A stretch of DNA of 13,008 nucleotides from contig CAYVBE010000118.1 in NCBI GenBank assembly GCA_964448935.1, forward strand, positions 1 to 13,008. Direction: 5' to 3'. Below are positions 1 through 6,317 of the stretch, piece by piece (within the stretch, counting starts at the first letter, position 1; each line of letters begins with the position of its first letter). The notes under the pieces were generated by a model, which searched no databases, had not been told where the DNA came from, and saw only the letters and a program-made list of their open reading frames with translations. Origin of the DNA: CAYVBE01 sp964448935 (GTDB taxonomy: Bacteria; Planctomycetota; Brocadiia; SM23-32). The translations under genes and the position numbers were made by a program.

Positions 1-34
1 CGCCTTTCGAACGAGTTCATCGCGAACGGTGTGC

Positions 35-62
35 ATTATAGCCCCTGATGCGCGGTCGGCAA
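35..62 (-). promoter_or_regulatory. Leftward sigma70-like promoter at the window edge
   Basis: On the minus strand a perfect TATAAT (35-40) lies 16 nt downstream of TTGCCG (57-62, 4/6 match to TTGACA). It fires out of the window, just past the creatininase stop codon. An ATG on the minus strand at 18-20 follows the -10 box by only 14 nt. A gene starting there (MNSFER...) would have a very short leader, but only six codons are visible. The -10 surroundings share GCATTATAG with the divergent promoter near 9495. Confidence 0.5.
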
Positions 63-76
63 CGGAATGCCCGGCA

Positions 77-886
77 TCACTCCTCCGGCCGGTGCCTCTC
101 GGACGCCTCGTAGAACTCGCCCATCAGGCGCGGCGTCACGTCGTCGGCCTTCACGGCGCACATCTGGCGCACCAGGCGCTCCACGTGGGCGTCGAACAGG
201 AACTTCCCCTTCTCCGCGTCCGCCGGCCGCGCGTCTCCGGCGTAGTGGGTGGGGTAGCGCGCGTACCAGCCGACCGGGTTGTCCAGACCTTCCAGGTGCG
301 CCTGCATATCGCGGGTGTGGCCGTCCGCCGGGTCCGTCACGTCTTCCATCCGCACCGTCTCGGGATAGAGGTGCAGCATGATGCTCGTCTCGGCCTCGCC
401 CGCGTGGCCGCCCTCGGTGGTGCTGCGCATCTCGCGCCAGCGCTGCTTTACCTCATCGTCCAGCTCGTAGGCGTTCGAGGCATAGACGACGTAATCGCGT
501 GGCTCGTCCAGCATGGAGCGCACGAAGCAGTGCAGCAGCGCGGTGTTGCCGCCGTGCCCGTTCACGATCAGAATCTTGTCCAGCCCGTTGCGCGCGATCT
601 CTTCGCAGACCGCTTCAAGAACGTTGAAGAGCATCTCGCGGCCCAGGCAGATCGTGCCCGGATAGTGGCGCGCGGTGAAAATCTGCCCGAACCAGTAGGA
701 GGGGAAAACGATGGCCGGCTCCTGCTCGGCGGCACGGCGGGCGGTCTCGTCCGCTACCATCTGATCCGTTCCCAACGGCAGGTGCGCCGCATGGCGCTCG
801 ACCACGCCGAAAGGCAGCAGGCACAGCCCATCAGCTTCCTTCACGGCATCCGGAAAACGCTCGGAGGTCAGCTCAAGCCAGTTCAT
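77..886 (-). CDS. Creatininase-family amidohydrolase
   Basis: This 269-residue protein belongs to the creatininase / creatinine amidohydrolase family. These are cytoplasmic metal-dependent enzymes that hydrolyse cyclic or linear amides. Visible family motifs are LPFGVVERHAAHLPLGTD (residues 24-41, with metal-ligand candidates E30, H32 and D41), VNGHGGN (108-114, with H111) and HAGEAETS (161-168, with H161 and E164). The usual family sequence is EQHGPHLP, so ERHAAHLP is a mild variant that keeps the key E and H. Length is normal for the family and there is no signal peptide. The ATG at 886 has GAGG 6 nt upstream. The gene follows the sulfatase on the same strand after a 128-nt gap and may be cotranscribed, although a TAGAAT box (964-969, minus) could be its own weak -10. 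The family also includes enzymes acting on formamides and cofactor precursors, so the substrate cannot be named. Confidence 0.9.
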   Translation of the reverse strand: MNWLELTSERFPDAVKEADGLCLLPFGVVERHAAHLPLGTDQMVADETARRAAEQEPAIVFPSYWFGQIFTARHYPGTICLGREMLFNVLEAVCEEIARNGLDKILIVNGHGGNTALLHCFVRSMLDEPRDYVVYASNAYELDDEVKQRWREMRSTTEGGHAGEAETSIMLHLYPETVRMEDVTDPADGHTRDMQAHLEGLDNPVGWYARYPTHYAGDARPADAEKGKFLFDAHVERLVRQMCAVKADDVTPRLMGEFYEASERHRPEE

Positions 887-916
887 GGCGATCCTCGAAA
901 AAGGCTAACGGCGATT

Positions 917-952
917 GTGGACGGAGAGGACTGGGTGGACTCGGTGGACGGT
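917..952. repeat. Four-unit 9-bp tandem repeat (GTGGACnnn)
   Basis: Four head-to-tail 9-mers read on the plus strand: GTGGACGGA (917-925), GAGGACTGG (926-934), GTGGACTCG (935-943) and GTGGACGGT (944-952). The core GKGGAC is invariant except for one base, and the last three bases vary. The array lies in the 128-nt gap between the sulfatase stop and the creatininase start. On the minus strand it would fall within the creatininase leader, if transcription starts at the TAGAAT box near 964. It has no obvious coding role. Confidence 0.65.
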
Positions 953-1014
953 TTACGTGCAGCATTCTATCTCACTGCCGGACGCGCACAGCAGGTCGGG
1001 CAGCCTCCGAAGCG

Positions 1015-2460
1015 CTACAAATCAACGTTGCGGGGCAGTTGCAGGCCCTGGCTGTCCATTCGGGCTTTCCAGGCTTTGCGGTCTTCTCCGGGGTCGGGGA
1101 AGATGGGGCTCTGGATCCTGGCGGTTTCGAACAGCCCCTCGGCTTGCGCCACAATTCCGGGGTGCTCCTCGGCCAGGTTGCTCTGCTCTCCCGGGTCGGC
1201 TTCGATATCGTAGAGTTCGGTGGGTCTGGCCGGGTTCTCTCGGTAGGCTTTCCAGCGACCCATTCGGACGGCCTGCTGGGCCTTGAAGCCCTCGCAGAAC
1301 TCCCAGTAGAAATGGTCGCGCTCGGGGATATCGCCCTCGCCCCTCAGCATATCGGCGATAGATATGCCGTCCAGGCCCCCCGGTGTGGACGCATCCGCCA
1401 GTTCTGCGGCGGTGGGGAAGAAGTCGTAGAACGCCCATGGATCGTCGCAGACCTGCCCCGCCGGGGTGTGGCCGGGCCAGTGGGCGATCATGGGCACCCG
1501 CAGACCGCCCTCGTTCAGGTTGCCCTTCCCGCCGCGGAAGGGGCCGCTATGGTCGAACCATTCGTCGAACGTGGGCACACCCTCGTCCTCGCTCACCAGG
1601 TTGCGCACGCTGTAGCCGTTGTCGCTGCAGAAGAAGATGAGAGTGTTTTCATACACACCCAATTCTTTCAGAAGCGCGACCAGCCGGCCGACCTCCTCGT
1701 CCATCCGGCTGATCATGGCGGCCCACTGTTTGTGCCGCACATCCGGCCAGTCGAGGTCGGTATAGCGCCCCAGCTCCGGCACGGCCAGCGCGCCGTGGGG
1801 GATGGTGTAGGCCAGATAGAGGAACATCGGGCGGTGGGCGTTGGCACGGACGAACCGCCGGGACGCCTCTGCATAGACGTCGAAGGAGTAGTGGGCCTCC
1901 GAGGGGTCCTTCATGCTCTCCAGGATGATGCGGCCGTCCTCGTCGTAGCGCCGCGGCTCGCGATGGTTGAAGCCCTCGTGCTGCGGGTATTCGATCTTCG
2001 TCTCGTTTCGCCACAGGTAGGGGGGGTAGTAGCTGTGGGCCTTGCGCTGGTTCAGGTAGCCGCAGAACTCCTCAAATCCCTTGTGCCGCGGCAGACCGGG
2101 CTGGTCCTGCACGGCCAGGCCCCACTTGCCGAACAGGCCCGTGGCGTAGCCGGCCGCGTGGAGGGCCTCGGCCACGGTGACGTCCCCGGGCTGCAGGCTG
2201 TGGCGGTAGCCCTCGATCATGTTGGCCCGCACGGTGGCGTGGCCGCTGTGGAGGCCCTGCATAAGGGTGCTGCGGGAAGGCGCGCAGATGGGAGCGCCGC
2301 AGCAACACCCGGTGAAGCGCGTCCCCCCTGCGGCGAGGGCGTCAATGTGGGGCGTCTCGATCCTTCGCTGCCCGTAGCAGCCAAGGTCGCCCCAGCTCAG
2401 GTCGTCGGACATGATCCAGATGATATTCGGTCGCGGGTCGTCGCAACGCGCAGGCATCAT
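1015..2460 (-). CDS. Type I (formylglycine-dependent) sulfatase
   Basis: This 481-residue protein is a member of the arylsulfatase (S1) family, which hydrolyses sulfate esters of carbohydrates or aryl compounds. All active-site landmarks are visible: metal-binding D19/D20 in NIIWIMSDD, the maturation motif C59-A-P-S-R with downstream LMQG, K112 in FGKWGL, H222 in YTIPHG, D280/N281 in FFCSDNG, and K312 in FRGGKGNLNEGGLRVP. C59 would be converted to formylglycine by a sulfatase-modifying enzyme not encoded here. I chose ATG 2460 because GGAG lies 5 nt upstream. ATG 2457 is the next codon and equally possible, and the longer frame to 2568 adds only low-complexity polar residues. No signal peptide is visible at any of these starts, which is odd for an enzyme family that is mostly exported. 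The creatininase-family gene follows downstream. The exact substrate is unknown. Confidence 0.93.
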   Translation of the reverse strand: MMPARCDDPRPNIIWIMSDDLSWGDLGCYGQRRIETPHIDALAAGGTRFTGCCCGAPICAPSRSTLMQGLHSGHATVRANMIEGYRHSLQPGDVTVAEALHAAGYATGLFGKWGLAVQDQPGLPRHKGFEEFCGYLNQRKAHSYYPPYLWRNETKIEYPQHEGFNHREPRRYDEDGRIILESMKDPSEAHYSFDVYAEASRRFVRANAHRPMFLYLAYTIPHGALAVPELGRYTDLDWPDVRHKQWAAMISRMDEEVGRLVALLKELGVYENTLIFFCSDNGYSVRNLVSEDEGVPTFDEWFDHSGPFRGGKGNLNEGGLRVPMIAHWPGHTPAGQVCDDPWAFYDFFPTAAELADASTPGGLDGISIADMLRGEGDIPERDHFYWEFCEGFKAQQAVRMGRWKAYRENPARPTELYDIEADPGEQSNLAEEHPGIVAQAEGLFETARIQSPIFPDPGEDRKAWKARMDSQGLQLPRNVDL

Positions 2461-2615
2461 TCTTTCTCCAGATAAGTGGCCGGCAGATTCCTCAGGGGAC
2501 TTTTCGCGTTCCGAGCCGGCCCGGTGGCCCTGTCGAACCCTTTCCGGGCCTCCTGAGCCACCAAGCACATCTCTTCGGCGATCCTCACCCCGTTCACACA
2601 GGACATACTTACCAT
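2457..2615 (-). CDS. Small ORF overlapping the sulfatase start, function unknown
   Basis: A 52-codon frame runs from ATG 2615 to a TGA at 2459-2457. This stop overlaps the sulfatase ATG as ATGA, the classic arrangement for translational coupling. Other possible starts are ATG 2606, GTG 2588 and ATG 2570, none with a good Shine-Dalgarno site. From about 2597 onward most codons end in G or C while second positions are more AT-rich, as in the neighbouring true genes. The product (middle part VRIAEEMCLVAQEARKGFD, ending ATYLEKE) is hydrophilic and resembles nothing I recognise. It could be a coupled leader peptide, a small protein, or the remnant of a larger gene cut off near the divergent operon. 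It could also be chance, since GC-rich DNA easily keeps frames open. Confidence 0.28.
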   Translation of the reverse strand: MVSMSCVNGVRIAEEMCLVAQEARKGFDRATGPARNAKSPLRNLPATYLEKE

Positions 2616-2648
2616 AAAAGTGTCTGACTGGGAAGGGAGAGCCGCACT

Positions 2649-4520
2649 ATGAGGGCAAAAGCCGATCTGCACGTGCACACCAAGCACTCGGACAGGCCGA
2701 GTGAGTGGCTGCTGAGGCGTATAGGCGCCCCGGAAAGCTTTGTGGAGCCGAAGGAGGTCTACGAACGGTGCCGCGCCCGCGGCATGCAGTTCGTCACCAT
2801 TACGGACCACAACTGCATTGACGGCGCCCTCGATATCGCCCATCTGCCGGGAACATTCGTCTCGGCCGAGGTGACCACGTATTTCCCCGAGAACGGCTGC
2901 AAGATTCACTGTCTGGTCCATGACGTCACCGAAGCACAGTTCGACGACATACAGCAGGTGCGCCCCAGCATCTACGAGCTGCGGGACTACCTGATTCAGA
3001 ACGGCATTCTGCACTCCGTGGCACACCCGTTCTTCCAGCCCAACGACCGGCTGACGCTGGACCAGGTCGAGAAGTTGCTGGTGCTGTTCAACCGGTTCGA
3101 GCTGATCAATGGAACCGAGCGCAAAGCGACTGCGACAGTTCTGAAGGCGATATTCGACGCCCTGACACCCGAACTGATCGAACGCATGGCCGACCGCCAC
3201 AACCTGGAACCGCTGCCGGCCACGCCCTGGCGCAAGCATATGACCGGGGGCAGTGACGACCACAGCGGGCTCTACAGCGGGCAGACATACACCGAGACCC
3301 CTTCGGCGGATTCGACGGCTGAGTTCCTGGAGCACCTGCGCTGCGGACGCCACAAGGCGGGCGGCAGCGGCGGCACCTCGCTGCAGTTTGCCCACGGCCT
3401 CTACCACATCGCTTACGCCTACTACCAGAACCGGCTGCTGAACGGCTCGCCAGGCAAGGTCCGCTTGCTGGGCGCCGTCTTCGAGAAGGTGCTGGGCACT
3501 GAGAGCCCTTCCTCGACCACCTGGGGCGCAAAGCTCAGCAATGCCTTTAAACGGTTTGCGCTGGCGCTGGGCAAGCAGACGCTGAGCCCCACGGAGAGGA
3601 TGCTGGTGGACGCCTCCGAGCAGCTGATGGCCGACCGTGAGGAGACCGACGCGGAGCAGCACCACCTGCCCGGCGACGAGCGGGCCTTCCGCACGGCCTG
3701 CCACCTGTGCCATGGCCTGAGCTTCTCGTTTCTGAACAGATGCATCGAGCACGCGCAGCAAGGGGACCTGATCAACTCCATCCAGACGCTGGCCTCCCTG
3801 GCCCCGCTTGGCCTGGGCATCGCGCCCTACCTGGCGGCGTTCGGCAGCCGGCACAAGAACCAGGCCCTGGTCCACGCCGCCGCCGTGCGTTTCGGCGTGC
3901 GGGACGCCGTACGGAGCGAGAATCGCAAAGTATGGCTTGCCGACACCCTGATGGACGGGGGCCGGCCCGACCGCGCCGTCGAGTTCGTGAAGGCCGCCCT
4001 GCCCTCGGCCGACCCCGACTTGACCGTGGTTACGTGCTGCGAGCAGCCGCCCACGCTGGGGCTGCCGGTGGAGAACTTCGCGCCCGTCGGGTTCTTCGCC
4101 CTGCCCTCGCAGCCACCGGTTCAGTTGCCCTTCCCGCCCTTCCTGGAGGTGGTCGAGTACGTGGAACGGATGCAGTTCAACGAGGTCTTGACCACCGGGC
4201 CCGGGCCGCTGGGGCTGACGGCCATGATGGCCGCGCGCCTTCTGGGGCTGCAGGTGACCGTCCTCTACCCGCATGACCTGCAGGGCGAGTTGGAACGGAC
4301 CGCCCCCGACCAATCCCTGAGCCGGCTGGCGCGGCGCTACGCCGACTGGTTCACCGGACTGGCCGACCGGGTCGTCGTCCGCACCGAAACCCAGCGCGAG
4401 CGCCTGCGGCAGAGCGATATCGAGGCGGAGACGGTGGCCTGCCCGCTTTCCCCGGCCGATGCAGAAAAAGCACCGGCCGAGTGTAACGCGGCCTCGCACC
4501 TGCACGAAGTGCTCCTTTAG
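2649..4520 (+). CDS. PHP-domain metallohydrolase fused to a GT4-like N-terminal half-domain
   Basis: This is a 623-residue protein. Residues 1 to about 240 form a PHP (polymerase and histidinol phosphatase) domain with a complete-looking metal site: DLHVH (H8, H10), TITDHN (D53, H54), SAEVTT (E74), IHCLVHD (H87, H91), HSVAHPF (H122, H126) and GGSDDH (D203-H205). Residues about 245-450 are helical and unrecognised. Residues about 457-605 resemble the N-terminal Rossmann half of a GT4 enzyme. GPLGLTAMMAARL matches GPLGLSALMVANR in the next gene, and VVVRTETQRERL matches RTVCPTRQMKERL. The protein ends just where a GT4 donor-binding half should begin. The ATG at 2649 has AGGGAG 9 nt upstream. 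A weak promoter (TTCACA 2593-2598, TAAAAG 2615-2620) may drive the operon. PHP proteins hydrolyse phosphoesters; the substrate is unknown. Confidence 0.88.
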   Translation: MRAKADLHVHTKHSDRPSEWLLRRIGAPESFVEPKEVYERCRARGMQFVTITDHNCIDGALDIAHLPGTFVSAEVTTYFPENGCKIHCLVHDVTEAQFDDIQQVRPSIYELRDYLIQNGILHSVAHPFFQPNDRLTLDQVEKLLVLFNRFELINGTERKATATVLKAIFDALTPELIERMADRHNLEPLPATPWRKHMTGGSDDHSGLYSGQTYTETPSADSTAEFLEHLRCGRHKAGGSGGTSLQFAHGLYHIAYAYYQNRLLNGSPGKVRLLGAVFEKVLGTESPSSTTWGAKLSNAFKRFALALGKQTLSPTERMLVDASEQLMADREETDAEQHHLPGDERAFRTACHLCHGLSFSFLNRCIEHAQQGDLINSIQTLASLAPLGLGIAPYLAAFGSRHKNQALVHAAAVRFGVRDAVRSENRKVWLADTLMDGGRPDRAVEFVKAALPSADPDLTVVTCCEQPPTLGLPVENFAPVGFFALPSQPPVQLPFPPFLEVVEYVERMQFNEVLTTGPGPLGLTAMMAARLLGLQVTVLYPHDLQGELERTAPDQSLSRLARRYADWFTGLADRVVVRTETQRERLRQSDIEAETVACPLSPADAEKAPAECNAASHLHEVLL

Positions 4521-4578
4521 CAACAGACACTTTACGGAGACGCGCTGACTCCTGCGCACCCCGGAGGAGGCGCGCCAA

Positions 4579-5796
4579 ATGAACGCCATGGCAGTAGCTG
4601 AGACAACGACACGGAGCGTGTCGCAAGCCAGGGGGGTTCTCCAGATGACCATCGTCACAGAAACCTACCCTCCGGACGTCAATGGTGTCGCCATGACAAT
4701 GGACCGGCTGCTGGGCGGCCTGCTGGAGCGGAATCACCGCGTTCAGCTCGTCCGCCCGCAGCAGGATTCCAGCGACAAACCGAGCACGGGGGACAGGCTG
4801 GATGTCATACCTCAGCCGGGTCTCCCGATCCCGTGCTACCGGAATCAGCAATTCGGTCTGCCGGCCGCCCGGTCATTGACGAAACTCTGGAAATCCCATC
4901 CTGCCGACGTGGTCTACATCGCCACGGAGGGCCCTCTTGGTCTTTCTGCCCTTATGGTGGCCAACCGACAGCGCATTCCCGTGGTGTCCGGCTTCCACAC
5001 CAACTTCCACAAGTACAGCGCCCACTATCACCTCGGCTATCTTCAGCCCCTGGTCGCCGCCTATCTCAGGATGTTTCACGAACGGGCGCAGCGCACCGTC
5101 TGCCCCACCCGCCAGATGAAGGAACGGCTCGAGGCGGAGGGCCACAGCCACGTCAGCGTCGTCTCGCGGGGCGTGGACACCAACCTCTACTCCCCGGAAC
5201 ACCGCGCGCCCGAGCTGCGCCGCTCCTGGGGACTGGACGCCGCTGACCCGGCGGTCCTCTACGTGGGACGTATCGCCGAGGAGAAAAACCTCCGGCTCGC
5301 CGTCCGCGCGTTCCGGGCCATGCAGAAGGAGGAACCCGGCGCGAAGTTCATCCTGGTGGGCGACGGACCGATGCGGAGCAGTCTGGAGCGGAGACACCCG
5401 GACTTCGTCTTCCGCGGCTGGCGCACCGGCCGGGACCTGGCCCGCCACTACGCCTCCGGCGACATCTTTCTGTTCCCCAGCGTCACCGAGACGTTCGGAA
5501 ACGTGACCCTCGAGGCGATGGCCAGCGGACTGGCCGTCGTGGCCTACCGCTACGCAGCGGCCGAGATGCACATGGTGGACGGAAAGACCGGCGTGCTGGT
5601 GGAGTTCGGCAACGAGGAGCAGTTCCTCGCGCGCGCCGTGGCCCTCATCCGCAAGCCGCAGCGCATCACCTATCTCGGGCGGAAAGCCCGCGCCGCCGCC
5701 GAACAGATCAGTTGGGCCAACGTCTGCGAGAGATTCGAAACGGTTCTCCTTCAATGCGTGAAGGAGCATGGGAACGGTGACAGACATGCCCCATGA
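4579..5796 (+). CDS. GT4-family glycosyltransferase (group 1)
   Basis: This 405-residue GT-B-fold glycosyltransferase is typical of the GT4 family, which transfers a sugar from a nucleotide donor to a lipid or glycan acceptor on the cytoplasmic face of the membrane. The N-terminal half has TETYPPDVNGVAMTM (27-41), EGPLGLSALM (117-126), GFHTNFHKYSAHYHLGYL (138-154) and SRGVDTNLYSP (196-206). The C-terminal donor-binding half has LYVGRIAEEKNL (227-238), FILVGDGP (257-264) and the EX7E motif E304...E312 in ETFGNVTLE. Overall it resembles mannosyl- or glucosyltransferases acting on diacylglycerol or phosphatidylinositol-type lipids, but the donor and acceptor cannot be read from sequence. A GGAGGAGG box 8 nt before the ATG supports this start. 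ATG 4645 (residue 23) is a shorter alternative closer to the usual family N-terminus. The gene lies 58 nt after the PHP gene and overlaps the PAP2 gene, so the three are one operon. Confidence 0.93.
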   Translation: MNAMAVAETTTRSVSQARGVLQMTIVTETYPPDVNGVAMTMDRLLGGLLERNHRVQLVRPQQDSSDKPSTGDRLDVIPQPGLPIPCYRNQQFGLPAARSLTKLWKSHPADVVYIATEGPLGLSALMVANRQRIPVVSGFHTNFHKYSAHYHLGYLQPLVAAYLRMFHERAQRTVCPTRQMKERLEAEGHSHVSVVSRGVDTNLYSPEHRAPELRRSWGLDAADPAVLYVGRIAEEKNLRLAVRAFRAMQKEEPGAKFILVGDGPMRSSLERRHPDFVFRGWRTGRDLARHYASGDIFLFPSVTETFGNVTLEAMASGLAVVAYRYAAAEMHMVDGKTGVLVEFGNEEQFLARAVALIRKPQRITYLGRKARAAAEQISWANVCERFETVLLQCVKEHGNGDRHAP

Positions 5797-6313
5797 CGCC
5801 GTGCAGGGCCGCATCAGCAGCCTCGAGCTGCCCGTCTGCCTGGCCTTCAACAGGGCCAACCGCTATCCCGCCGCCAGCACTCTCTTCAGCGCCATCAGCC
5901 GTCTGGGCGACGGCTACGTATGGTACTTCCTGGCAGCCCTGCTGGTGGTCTGGCACGGCGGCGGCGCACTGCCGACGGTGGGCCGCATGCTGTTGAGCGG
6001 CGTGGGCTGTGTGGCCCTGTACAAGCTTCTGAAGGCCACCACCGGACGGCCGCGGCCTTTCGAAACGGACAGCCAGTTCTACCTTTCCATCGCCCCGCTG
6101 GACGAGTACAGCTTCCCTTCCGGCCATACCATGCATGCGGTCGCATTCACGGTGATCGTGGTGACGGCCTACCCGACGCTCGCGTGCGCCCTGGTGCCTT
6201 TCACGGCCCTGGTGGCCCTGTCGCGGCTGGTGCTCGGCTTGCACTACCCCAGCGACGTGGCGGTGGGGGCGCTGATAGGAGCGCTGGCGGGCCTGGGCGT
6301 GACGCACCTGTAA
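5777..6313 (+). CDS. PAP2-family membrane phosphatase
   Basis: This protein of about 178 residues has the three PAP2 phosphatase signatures: K86-ATTGRPRP (KX6RP, 86-94), PSGH (114-117) and SRLVLGLHYPSD (S149, R150, H156, D160). Hydrophobic stretches at about 46-63, 68-85, 118-134, 137-154 and 160-175 indicate an integral membrane enzyme. The family dephosphorylates lipid phosphates such as phosphatidate or undecaprenyl pyrophosphate, with the active site usually on the outer face of the membrane. Start choice: ATG 5768 is only 1 nt after AAGGAG (5761-5766) and ATG 5786 is 19 nt after it, while GTG 5777 is 10 nt after it and is preferred. Each of these starts overlaps the end of the glycosyltransferase gene, implying translational coupling. 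With the upstream GT4 enzyme it may supply or recycle a lipid acceptor. Confidence 0.92.
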   Translation: MTDMPHDAVQGRISSLELPVCLAFNRANRYPAASTLFSAISRLGDGYVWYFLAALLVVWHGGGALPTVGRMLLSGVGCVALYKLLKATTGRPRPFETDSQFYLSIAPLDEYSFPSGHTMHAVAFTVIVVTAYPTLACALVPFTALVALSRLVLGLHYPSDVAVGALIGALAGLGVTHL

Positions 6314-6317
6314 AAGG

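Noticed and set aside
917..952. CRISPR array
   Set aside because: The units are 9 bp with no spacers of CRISPR length and no cas genes nearby, so this is a simple tandem repeat.
29..1213. 394-codon plus-strand frame across the creatininase gene
   Set aside because: It is antisense to a clear creatininase-family gene, runs through the intergenic tandem repeat into the sulfatase, and has a composition (R, H, V, L rich) typical of shadow frames.
1039..2475. 478-codon open frame on the plus strand across the sulfatase
   Set aside because: It is antisense to a sulfatase with a full active site; no ribosome site and no recognisable motifs.
2457..4658. 733-codon open frame on the minus strand, opposite the PHP gene
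   Set aside because: The opposite strand carries a PHP domain with all metal-binding motifs and a good ribosome site. The antisense product is low-complexity (rich in G, Q, V, R) with no recognisable family, as expected from GC-rich shadow frames. Only its last 52 codons, in the intergenic gap, were kept as a separate candidate.
4873..5859. 328-codon minus-strand frame across the GT4 gene
   Set aside because: It is antisense to an enzyme with intact EX7E and GT-B motifs; rich in G, V, H and E with no recognisable domain.
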